A DNA stretch of 55,198 nt. Source: Chloroflexi bacterium TSY (GTDB lineage: Bacteria; Chloroflexota; Anaerolineae; Caldilineales; Caldilineaceae). Of the stretch, positions 9,194 to 16,330 are shown one piece after another. The notes beneath the pieces are model-generated. The model did not search any database. It saw only the letters and a program-made list of their open reading frames with translations, and had not been told where the DNA came from. Position 1 is the stretch's first letter, and each line of letters starts with the position of its first letter. The position numbers were made by a program, and so were the translations under genes. The stretch is from contig JAHBNG010000102.1 in assembly GCA_019217005.1 (NCBI GenBank), positions 1 through 55,198 on the forward strand, in the 5' to 3' direction.

Positions 9194-9862
9194 ATGCTCA
9201 TCGTTTGGGGGCGACGCAATTCGCTAAACGTACAAAAAGTGATGTGGGCGATTGGCGAGCTCGGTCTTGATGCAGAACGCCGCGACGTCGGCGGATCATT
9301 TGGCGGAAATGATACAGACGCCTACAAGAAACTGAATCCAAATTGTCGTGTGCCCACAATTGAGGATAACGGTTTTGTTTTGTGGGAATCCAATGCGTGC
9401 GTGCGCTATTTGGCCGAACAGTATGGACAGAGAACTCTGTGGCCGGCTGACCGGCGGACGCGCGCATTGGCCGATCAATGGATGGATTGGTTGAACTCGA
9501 CGCTATATTCGGCAATGGCCGTGCCCTTCATGGCGCTCCTGCGTATGCCCATTGAGCAGCGCGATCAAGCCCTCATCGATGCTGCCGCTGTCGAGTTGAG
9601 CGAACTCTATCAATTACTTGATTCACATCTCGCTGGCCAATCCTATGTCGCCGGCAATGAGTTTACAATGGGCGACATTCCGGTTGGATGTGCCACCTGG
9701 CGTTATTACAACTTAGCAATTGAGCGCCCAACTTTGCCCAATTTAGAGAGTTGGTATGAACGCCTTTTGGAGCGACCGGCCTACCAGCAGCATGTCGCAT
9801 TTCCGTTTGGCACAACACCGGAAGAGTGGACACAGCTTGAGCAAGAGGGGGCGGGAAAATAG
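9194..9862 (+). CDS. glutathione S-transferase family protein
   Basis: 222 aa. The N-terminal thioredoxin-like domain (1-80) contains WGRRNSLNVQKVMWAIGELGL, the cis-proline motif CRVPTIEDNG and the glutathione gamma-glutamyl-binding ESNACVRYLAEQYG. The C-terminal all-alpha domain (90-215) includes the N-capping motif YVAGNEFTMGDIPVG. This resembles the bacterial GstA/beta-like or theta-like classes that conjugate or reduce electrophiles in the cytoplasm. A strong AGGAGG lies 7 bases before the ATG. It is separated from the next gene by an ISAzo13-like insertion and may once have been co-transcribed with the dioxygenase gene. Confidence 0.93.
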   Translation: MLIVWGRRNSLNVQKVMWAIGELGLDAERRDVGGSFGGNDTDAYKKLNPNCRVPTIEDNGFVLWESNACVRYLAEQYGQRTLWPADRRTRALADQWMDWLNSTLYSAMAVPFMALLRMPIEQRDQALIDAAAVELSELYQLLDSHLAGQSYVAGNEFTMGDIPVGCATWRYYNLAIERPTLPNLESWYERLLERPAYQQHVAFPFGTTPEEWTQLEQEGAGK

Positions 9863-9881
9863 ATCGGTGGATCGCAATTAA

Positions 9882-11178
9882 GGCCAATCCAAAAAATAAA
9901 ATATACGCGAGAAGGTGTTAAACTAGCTCTCCAAAAGGAGCAAAAATGACAATCTCGCCAGAAATGGTTGAAGTCTTGAAAGAGACGAAGGCCATGTTAA
10001 GTGGATACGAAAGAAGGCACTTCATGGCCCAAACGGTCAAAACGATATGCGAAGGGAGTCCGACGAAAGCAGAACGAGAGTTGGGCTGGAATCGGGCGAC
10101 GATAGCCAAAGCCCTGGAAGAACTAGAAGGCGGCTTCTGTTATGTCGACCAAAGCCACCGACGTGGTCGCAAAAGCCGAAGACCATATCCCCACTTTACT
10201 GGCCGATATGGTTGAAATCGCCGATCAATTCAGCCAGACCGATCCCACCTTTCGAACCCCCCCAATTGTACACTCGACTAACCGCCGCCGAAATGCGTAC
10301 CCAGCTCATCGAGCAGAAAGGATACACAGATGAGGAATTGCCTGGCGAAGAGGCCATCCGCTTGAAGCTCAATGAGTTAGGCTATGGCTCAAACCGGGTC
10401 AAAAAAAGTCAACCAGTGAAAAGATCCCAGAGACCGATGCGATCTTTGATAGAATTCATCAGATCAATCAAGAAGCGGATGCAGACGAGACGGTTCTGCG
10501 CCTCTTGGGATGCCAAAGCGACGATTTTACTTGACCGTTTCTCGAGAGAAGGGATAAGTCGAGTGGTTGTCAAAGCGCTCGATCATGACTTTCAAGATAA
10601 GAAGACCGAGAAAGTCACTCCTTTTGGCATTTACCTCCCTTCAACCAAGGAACTCTTTCTTTACTTGACTCAGTCGAAAGTGACGAGTGACTGTATTGTC
10701 GACTGCCTGATTGATTTTTGGGAAAGCGTACGTGAACACTTTCCTCACGTCAAGACCCTCGTGATCAATCAGGACAATGGTCCCGAAAATCATACCCGTC
10801 GGACTCAGTTTATGTATCGTCTCACTCAGTTTGTTGAGCACTATCGTCTCTCTATTCAGCTCGCCTGCTACCCTCCTTATCACAGTAAATACAACCCCAT
10901 CGAACGGGTTTGGGGCCATCTTGAAAAACACTGGAACGGTTCTCTTCTCGATTCTCTTGAGACCGTTCTCAATTTTGCCCGTTCTTTTCGCTTTAACCAA
11001 CTACAACCCTTCGTTCACCTGAATTCCACTCTTTATGAGACCGGCATCAAACTCACTCAGAAAGAGATGGACCGTTTGGAACAACGCTTCCAACGTTTAC
11101 CTGGTTTAGAAAAATGGTTTGTCCTTATTCCCCCTCTCCATTCTCTCGTTCGCGTATAATTATTTTTTTGGTTTAGCC
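9882..11178 (+). mobile_element. ISAzo13-like insertion sequence with inverted ends and TAA target duplication
   Basis: The two ends are imperfect inverted repeats. The left end GGCCAATCC...TATACGCGA (9882-9911) matches the complement of the right end TCGCGTATA...GGTTTAGCC (11152-11178). TAA flanks both sides (9879-9881 and 11179-11181) as a possible 3-bp target duplication. The element contains a single, decayed DDE transposase gene. It sits between the GST gene and the Shine-Dalgarno sequence (AAAGGAG) of the dioxygenase gene, leaving that ribosome-binding site intact. Length is about 1.3 kb. Confidence 0.8.
9946..11159 (+). pseudogene. frameshifted ISAzo13-family (Rhodopirellula-type DDE) transposase
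   Basis: Frame changes break the gene several times. 9946 to about 10195 encodes the HTH-like N-terminus (KAERELGWNRATIAKALEEL). About 10170-10255 in another frame gives HIPTLLADMVEIADQFSQTD. From about 10260 a third frame gives LYTRLTAAEMRTQLIEQKGY. About 10420-10500 shifts out (ETDAIFDRIHQINQEADAD) and back. The C-terminal half then reads cleanly to 11157 with DDE residues in LVINQDNGPENH and YNPIERVWGHLEKHW; the first Asp is in WDAKATI. At least three frameshifts make it non-functional. The family assignment rests on the characteristic NQDNGPEN and YHSKYNPIER motifs. Confidence 0.85.
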
Positions 11179-11191
11179 TAAAGGAGATATC

Positions 11192-12058
11192 ATGAATAAT
11201 CAGGAAACTTTCACATTCGATCCCGATACGGGGAGTCAGTATCCCAAATGGCTCTACGAATATGTAACAGTTGCAACGGAAGGTGTACAGGGGTTTGACG
11301 CCGTGACGGATGCGGATATCGCCCATTTTCACGAACAGGGCTATTTGATTGTACGAGATGGCTTTACCAAAGAAGAGATTGACGCCGCGCTGGCCGGTCT
11401 TGTCGATTTAGTCGATGGCAAGAATCCTGCGTTCAAAGGGTTGCAGTTTGAACAAGCCGCGAAACCGATGCTGGACAAGCTGACTGCCGACCAGAAACAG
11501 GATGCAATCCGCAAACTATTTTATATGGCATCTTATGATGCGCGTCTATGGAGTTTGACCGAACATCCAAAACTCTTGTCTGTCTTGCGGCGCATGATTG
11601 GAGAAGAAGAGCTCAACATGTTTCAAGATATGGCCCTGCTCAAGCCCCCACGCATAGGACGCGAAAAGCCCTGGCACCAAGATATGGCCTACTTCAACAT
11701 TCCAATTGAGACCATCGTTGTTGGCGTTTGGATCGCTTTGGACGAAGCAACCGTCGAAAATGGTTGCATGATGGTCATGCCCGGTTCTCACAAGCAGGGA
11801 CCTGTTGTTCACTTTCGACGTCGCGATTGGCAAATCTGTGATACGGATGTAGCACGCCAAAGTGCGCTTGCTGTGCCTCTCAAACCAGGAAGCTGTCTCT
11901 TTTTTCACGGCCTCATGCATCATGGCACAGCCGCCAACCACACAGACAAGCGTCGGCGGGCGCTGCAATATCATTATCGCGCAGCCAGTGTTGAACAGAC
12001 TTCACAAGGAGAGCGTATGGCCATCTTTGGGAGTGAGGGAAAGGATGTCTCTTGCTAG
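11192..12058 (+). CDS. phytanoyl-CoA dioxygenase (PhyH) family protein
   Basis: 288 aa, a cupin-fold Fe(II)/2-oxoglutarate-dependent oxygenase of the PhyH family. The metal-binding HxD is H162-Q-D164 in KPWHQDMAYF, the distal His is in LMHHGTAANHT (about 243-244), and the 2-oxoglutarate-binding Arg follows in DKRRRALQYHY. The N-terminal FHEQGYLIVRDGFTKEEI is typical of the family. AAAGGAG precedes the ATG at good spacing and abuts the right end of the ISAzo13-like element. The substrate cannot be read from sequence; family members hydroxylate phytanoyl-CoA, ectoine, chlorinated aromatics and many small molecules. Confidence 0.92.
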   Translation: MNNQETFTFDPDTGSQYPKWLYEYVTVATEGVQGFDAVTDADIAHFHEQGYLIVRDGFTKEEIDAALAGLVDLVDGKNPAFKGLQFEQAAKPMLDKLTADQKQDAIRKLFYMASYDARLWSLTEHPKLLSVLRRMIGEEELNMFQDMALLKPPRIGREKPWHQDMAYFNIPIETIVVGVWIALDEATVENGCMMVMPGSHKQGPVVHFRRRDWQICDTDVARQSALAVPLKPGSCLFFHGLMHHGTAANHTDKRRRALQYHYRAASVEQTSQGERMAIFGSEGKDVSC

Positions 12059-12275
12059 GTAAGCACGAAGTACTACATCTACGCTTCGAGACACTACCGA
12101 ATCGTTGATTGAAACGATTAATGAGCTAGATACCCTAGATTTATTAAAAAATCTGCACAAACAGGCTGTTCTTGCTGGCTCCCTTGAAGAGTTCGAGCGG
12201 ATTATGGATGAGATCGTGACTGAGCACCATGAGCCAAATACAGATGAAGAATCAAACACATCAAAGCATTCGTGA
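12045..12275 (+). pseudogene. small acidic ORF, possibly interrupted by a stop at codon 6
   Basis: An ATG at 12045 follows GAGGGAAAGG and opens a frame that meets TAA at 12060-12062. It then continues open to TGA at 12273-12275, encoding an acidic helical peptide with LIETINELDTLDLLKNLHK and GSLEEFERIMDEI. If a TTG at 12105 is used, a 56-residue protein results. It overlaps the end of the dioxygenase gene and ends six bases before the fumarase beta start. I do not recognise the family. The peptide composition looks like real protein rather than noise, but it may be dead. Confidence 0.3.
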
Positions 12276-12281
12276 CTGATT

Positions 12282-12836
12282 ATGCACGCATTCTATACCC
12301 TCTCATCCCCTCTCTCTGATAAAGACCTCAATCCGTTGAAAATCGGTGATGAAGTCAGACTTAACGGTCAGATCTTTGTGGCACGCGATGCAGCCCACAA
12401 GCGAATGGTCGAATTGCTCGAATCGGGGAAAGAATTGCCCTTTGATCCAGTCGGCCAAATTCTCTATTATATGGGCCCAACCCCAGCCAGGCCTGGGCAA
12501 CCCATTGGCTCAGCTGGTCCAACCACGTCGGGTCGGGTGGATTCCTACACACCACTATTGTTGGCTCAAGGCATCAAAGCCACTATTGGCAAAGGGTATC
12601 GCTCTGACGCGGTACGCAAAGCAATGCAGAAATACAAAGCGGTCTACTTTGCAGCCATCGGTGGCACGGGAGCCCTCATCAGCCGTTCGATTCTCAAACG
12701 AGAGGTGATTGCATGGCCAGAATTAGGACCAGAAGCTTTACAGCGCCTCACCGTTGAAAATTTCAGCTGTTTTGTTGCCAACGATGTAAGAGGGGGCGAT
12801 CTATATATTCACGGCAAAGAACAATTTTCAAATTAA
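12282..12836 (+). CDS. class I fumarate hydratase, beta (C-terminal-type) subunit
   Basis: 184 aa, the full length of the beta subunit of two-subunit, iron-sulphur fumarases (Fumerase_C family). Recognisable motifs are LKIGDEVRLNGQIFVARDAAHKR, the loop GPTPARPGQPIGSAGPTTSGRVDSYTP and ATIGKGYRSD. It acts with the alpha subunit to interconvert fumarate and malate in the cytoplasm. The alpha subunit gene is not adjacent: it lies at 15393-16244, on the far side of the CoA-ligase pair. L-tartrate dehydratase beta is the alternative, but the TCA-type neighbours favour fumarase. Confidence 0.88.
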   Translation: MHAFYTLSSPLSDKDLNPLKIGDEVRLNGQIFVARDAAHKRMVELLESGKELPFDPVGQILYYMGPTPARPGQPIGSAGPTTSGRVDSYTPLLLAQGIKATIGKGYRSDAVRKAMQKYKAVYFAAIGGTGALISRSILKREVIAWPELGPEALQRLTVENFSCFVANDVRGGDLYIHGKEQFSN

Positions 12837-12872
12837 CGGTCAATATCAGCCAATAAAGATTCTTAAGTGAAT

Positions 12873-12924
12873 GTGCCAGGGACTTTTGAGCGCGAGCTTC
12901 TTGTGCCAGAAAAGTCCCCGGCAC
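12873..12924. repeat. 52-bp palindrome (15-bp arms)
   Basis: GTGCCAGGGACTTTT (12873-12887) pairs with 12910-12924 with one mismatch around a 22-nt loop. It occupies the gap between fumarase beta and the CoA-ligase beta gene. Because it lacks stop codons, it creates a false in-frame 5' extension of the ligase gene from 12867. The size and geometry (15 + 22 + 15) equal those of the unrelated palindromes at 26530-26581 and 55117-55168. Confidence 0.7.
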
Positions 12925-12977
12925 GTGCTACTCGCTCGACTCGTATCACACAATGCGCAACAGGCAGGAATCGTCAC

Positions 12978-14198
12978 ATGGCTCGTCTACTTGAAAACAT
13001 CGGCAAAGAACTACTTCGGCAGCGCAATATCTCTGTCCCGCGCTTCGCTGTTGCTGAGCATGTCGATGGAGCGATCAAAGTCGCAGCTGATATTGGGTAT
13101 CCGGTTGTGGTAAAAGGATTGGTCCCAGCTGGCAAACGGGGCAAAGCTGGCGCAATCCGCTTTGCCGACCACGAACAAGCTGTAGGTGACGCAACTGAGG
13201 CCATCATCGGGTCGAAAATCGGTCCTTATACCGTGAATCAGGTGCTTGTCGAAGAAAAACTAGCCATTGATGCCGAACTATTCCTCTCCATCTCCATCGA
13301 TGCTGAGCAGCGATGTCCTGTCATTGTGCTGGGACGTCAAGGGGGTATGGATGTGGAGACGATTGCACTTGCATCTCCCGATTCACTTCTTCATTGGCAT
13401 GTGAAGCCGATTGATCACTTCCTACCCTTTCGAGCGCGTGAATTATGGAGCCGACTCGCCGTTTCCAGTCATTTAATCCGACCACTCGGTGATCTGCTAC
13501 ATCAGCTTTATCAGACATTCCTCGATCTGGATGCCACGCTGATCGAAGTCAATCCTCTGGCGATTGTTGGCAAGAGTCAGGCTGTTGTCGCCGCAGTCAT
13601 GATGAGCATCGATGATCATGCACTCTATCGTCAGCCTCTGCTGAGAGAACATATCCAACTCGGTGCTGATCGGGCATGGCGACCGCCAACTCCATTGGAA
13701 GAGCGCTCCATGCGTCTCCAAGAGGCCGGCAAAAGCCGCGGATCCAGTCGCTATCTTGAGCTGGAAGGGGGGAATATCGGCTTCCTGTGCGGTGGCGGTG
13801 GAGCAAGTTTGGTTCTCTTCGATGGTCTCGTGGCGGAAGGCGGTCAACTGGCAAACTATGCCGAGATCGGCGGCAATCCAACTGCCGAACAGGTGCGCGA
13901 GATGACTGAAATTGTTCTCTCGAAGCCAGGCGTTGAGGCGCTCTTTGTGGCGCACAATATCACCAACAACACCCAGGTGGATCTCGTGGCAGAGGGCGTT
14001 GTCCAGGCCTTAAATGCCAAAGGGTTGTCAGGCCAGACGTTCCCTGTTGTGGCCCGCGAGGTAGGAGTTGGAGAGGAGCGGGCCGCTGAAATTTTCAAGG
14101 CTGGTGGTTGTGAATACTATGGACGAGACAAAACATTGGCCGAGGCGGCTGCAATCATGGTCAAACGGATGAATGCCCAAGAAGGAATGGTTCCGTGA
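12978..14198 (+). CDS. ADP-forming CoA ligase beta subunit (succinyl-CoA synthetase-like)
   Basis: 406 aa. The N-terminal ATP-grasp_2 domain shows GYPVVVKGLVPAGKRGKAGAIRF, the VLVEEKL strand and the metal-binding LIEVNPLAIV. The C-terminal ligase_CoA domain shows GNIGFLCGGGGASLVLFDGL, ANYAEIGGNPTAEQVREM and ALFVAHNITNNTQVD. I place the start at the ATG 12978 (MARLLENIGKELL), which matches family N-termini and has AGGAA upstream. The frame is open to 12867, but that stretch is a palindrome. It overlaps the alpha gene by four bases (GTGA). Sequence is divergent from E. coli SucC; malate-CoA or citryl-CoA ligase are possible alternatives. Confidence 0.87.
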   Translation: MARLLENIGKELLRQRNISVPRFAVAEHVDGAIKVAADIGYPVVVKGLVPAGKRGKAGAIRFADHEQAVGDATEAIIGSKIGPYTVNQVLVEEKLAIDAELFLSISIDAEQRCPVIVLGRQGGMDVETIALASPDSLLHWHVKPIDHFLPFRARELWSRLAVSSHLIRPLGDLLHQLYQTFLDLDATLIEVNPLAIVGKSQAVVAAVMMSIDDHALYRQPLLREHIQLGADRAWRPPTPLEERSMRLQEAGKSRGSSRYLELEGGNIGFLCGGGGASLVLFDGLVAEGGQLANYAEIGGNPTAEQVREMTEIVLSKPGVEALFVAHNITNNTQVDLVAEGVVQALNAKGLSGQTFPVVAREVGVGEERAAEIFKAGGCEYYGRDKTLAEAAAIMVKRMNAQEGMVP

Positions 14199-15097
14199 GT
14201 ACCTTTATTCAAGATAAACCAACCATTCTCATCCAAGGGATCACTGGGCGTGAAGCCAGTATGGTAGCGACCCATATGCTCGCCTATGGCACCGATGTCG
14301 TCGCGGGTGTGACTCCCGGCAAAGGGGGGCAAGAAGTCAATGCTGTGCCTGTTTATGACTCAGTCTGGGAAGCGCAACGGGCGCACCAAGCCACGATTGC
14401 CTTGACATATGTTCCGCCTCCGATCGTTTATGATGCCGCCCAAGAAGCCATCGCCAATGGATTGCAGATGATTTTGATTCCGACTGAGAATGTTCCACAG
14501 CATGACATGATGCGACTGCTAGACCAATGTGAAAAGGCCGGTGTGTTGCTCATCGGCCCCAATTCGGTGGGGATGATCAATCCCGCGACGCGACTCAAGC
14601 TGGGCGCCATCGGTGGGGATGACCCATCACGCAGTTTTGTCCCTGGACGAATCGGTGTCATTTCGCGTAGTGGTGACATGACGGCAGAGATTGCCCATAT
14701 GGTCCAACGAGCAGATTTTGGTGTCAGTACGGCCATTAGTGTTGGAGGGGACGCTCTAATTGGCTCACCACCAGCCAAGCTGTTGCGCAGATTTGAGCAA
14801 GATCCAGAAACTGATGCAGTGGTCCTCTTTTCGGAACCAGGCACTCAATTTGAAGAACGGGTTGCCGAAATGATGAAGATGGGCCTCTATACAAAACCAC
14901 TGGTTTTTGTCATCGGCGGACTTTTTACCGAGGAACTACCCGCTGAAACGGTCTTTGGTCACTCGGCCACGCTCATTCAGAAGAGCGGCGCGGGTCGCCC
15001 CAGCGACAAAATGCAGATCATGGCTGATGCAGGCGCTCTCGTGGCAGAGAGGTATGCCGATCTAATTCCGCTGATTAAGGCCATTCCAGAGAAATAA
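14195..15097 (+). CDS. ADP-forming CoA ligase alpha subunit (succinyl-CoA synthetase-like)
   Basis: 300 aa, starting at GTG 14195 with GAAGGAATGG upstream and overlapping the beta stop. The N-terminal CoA-binding Rossmann domain has ILIQGITGREASMVATHML and GVTPGKGGQEV. The middle has LIGPNSVGMINP and RIGVISRSGDMTAEIA. The phospho-accepting His is H256 in FGHSATLIQKSG, equivalent to His246 of E. coli SucD. With the beta subunit it should couple succinyl-CoA (or a related acyl-CoA) to ATP or GTP formation. Its last four residues and stop codon (IPEK-stop) lie in a fragment of a dispersed palindrome; see the repeat entry at 15081. Confidence 0.9.
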   Translation: MSTFIQDKPTILIQGITGREASMVATHMLAYGTDVVAGVTPGKGGQEVNAVPVYDSVWEAQRAHQATIALTYVPPPIVYDAAQEAIANGLQMILIPTENVPQHDMMRLLDQCEKAGVLLIGPNSVGMINPATRLKLGAIGGDDPSRSFVPGRIGVISRSGDMTAEIAHMVQRADFGVSTAISVGGDALIGSPPAKLLRRFEQDPETDAVVLFSEPGTQFEERVAEMMKMGLYTKPLVFVIGGLFTEELPAETVFGHSATLIQKSGAGRPSDKMQIMADAGALVAERYADLIPLIKAIPEK

Positions 15098-15114
15098 ATC
15101 CCGAATGTGCCAAG
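15081..15114 (+). repeat. half copy of the CCATTCC palindrome, supplying a stop codon
   Basis: The sequence here agrees with 55117-55150 at 31 of 34 positions. That is the left arm and loop of the 52-bp palindrome that begins CCATTCCAGAGAAAT. It provides the final codons and the TAA of the CoA ligase alpha gene. No clear matching right arm follows. Confidence 0.6.
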
Positions 15115-15136
15115 ATGACAGAAAAAAAGCTCGCAC

Positions 15137-15203
15137 GTAGGTCGCTTTTCCGGAGTGACATGGTTCTACCGATGCGGCTCAGTCGCTCCAGAGAAGTGAC
15201 CTA
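15137..15203. repeat. imperfect palindrome downstream of the CoA ligase genes
   Basis: GTAGGTCGCTTTTCCGGAG near 15137-15155 is complementary at most positions to 15181-15203 (GTCGCTCCAGAGAAGTGACC). This gives a stem of about 20 bp with several mismatches. It lies in the 295-bp gap before fumarase alpha and is immediately followed by copy B of the TCATTCT hairpin family. Confidence 0.5.
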
Positions 15204-15217
15204 TGGTTGTCAACTAC

Positions 15218-15296
15218 GGAATGAACATTAAATAAGTCGAACAGTCATTCTCGAGTGAAACGAAGAATCGTGTTCAAGTTATTTAATTCCGATTCC
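15218..15296. repeat. dispersed hairpin repeat, copy B
   Basis: The core GTCATTCTCGAGTG...CGAAGAATC is flanked by arms ATTAAATAAGTCGAACA (15227-15243) and TGTTCAAGTTATTTAAT (15271-15287), 15 of 17 complementary. An outer GGAAT/ATTCC pair flanks them. The core and the outer GGAATG plus ATTAAATAA are shared with copy C at 24978-25067. It lies upstream of fumarase alpha. Confidence 0.8.
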
Positions 15297-15392
15297 TACA
15301 CGAGATCGCAAAGAACCAACATAATTTTGCTTTGTCTGGTAGAACAACTGAAAATTTATGTTTTCATCAAATCCGCAGGATAGGAGCGCAAT

Positions 15393-16244
15393 ATGATTCG
15401 CGAAATGCATGTGAACGTAGTCAAAGATGCTGTTGCCCAGCTCTGCCAGACGGCCAATTTCGAATTAGGTGATGATGTTGTCCAAGCACTTCACCAAGGG
15501 AAGGAGAAAGAAGCGGGGAATATTGGCGAGCGCGTACTTGATACCATTTTGCTCAATGTTAACATCGCTAGTACAGAGAGTCGCCCAATGTGTCAGGACA
15601 CGGGGACGGCCGTTATTTTTGTGAAAGTGGGACAGGATGTTCACTTTGTTGGGGGACCACTCAATGATGCGATTCATGACGGCGTGCGTCAAGGTTATGA
15701 AGAAGGGTATTTGCGCAAGTCGATGGTGGGTGATCCGCTTTGGAGCCGAGAAAACACAGGCGACAATACGCCAGCTATGATTCACGTTGACCTGATCCCG
15801 GGCAATCAAGTCCATCTTACTGTGATGACCAAAGGTGGTGGTGCCGAGAATATGAGCCGTATGGCCATGTTGACACCAGCAATGGGAGTGGATGGCGTAC
15901 GTGACTTTGTCGTGGAAACGGTGGAGATAGCCGGTCCCAACGCTTGCCCGCCCGTGATTGTCGGAGTCGGGGTTGGTGGTACATTTGATACGTCCCCAAT
16001 GCTTGCAAAAAAGGCACTGCTCCGTCGTGTTGGCAAGCCAAATGATGATTCGCAGGTGGCTGCATTTGAACACGAACTACTTGAAGCAATCAACAAATTA
16101 GGCATCGGTCCCCACGGATTCGGTGGCTTCACAACAGCGTTGGCCGTCCATGTGGAAACGATGGCGACTCATATTGCAAGCTTACCTGTGGCAGTGAACT
16201 TACAGTGTGGGCCGGCGGCACGGCATCGGAGCTTGGTGTTATAA
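15393..16244 (+). CDS. class I fumarate hydratase, alpha (N-terminal-type) subunit
   Basis: 283 aa, the normal length for the Fe-S-bearing alpha subunit. The three cysteines that ligate the catalytic [4Fe-4S] cluster are C67 (PMCQDTGTA), C185 (GPNACPPVIVG) and C272 (NLQCGPAARHR). GGGAENMSRMAML and VGVGGTFDTSPMLAKKALLR are also typical. TAGGAG precedes the ATG. It pairs with the beta subunit encoded at 12282-12836. The order beta, CoA-ligase beta/alpha, alpha places the two fumarase subunits at the edges of one TCA-type cluster. It converges on the dimethylglycine dehydrogenase gene. Confidence 0.92.
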   Translation: MIREMHVNVVKDAVAQLCQTANFELGDDVVQALHQGKEKEAGNIGERVLDTILLNVNIASTESRPMCQDTGTAVIFVKVGQDVHFVGGPLNDAIHDGVRQGYEEGYLRKSMVGDPLWSRENTGDNTPAMIHVDLIPGNQVHLTVMTKGGGAENMSRMAMLTPAMGVDGVRDFVVETVEIAGPNACPPVIVGVGVGGTFDTSPMLAKKALLRRVGKPNDDSQVAAFEHELLEAINKLGIGPHGFGGFTTALAVHVETMATHIASLPVAVNLQCGPAARHRSLVL

Positions 16245-16330
16245 GCTATGTCTTGTCCCGATTTGTTATCTGTTTCGAATGCAGGCAAAATTCTCTTTGA
16301 CTAGCCATCAATCATGCACAAAGCATTTGC

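Noticed and set aside
12867..12977. N-terminal extension of the CoA-ligase beta gene
   Set aside because: The extension is mostly the translation of a 52-bp palindrome. Family N-termini and the AGGAA point to ATG 12978.
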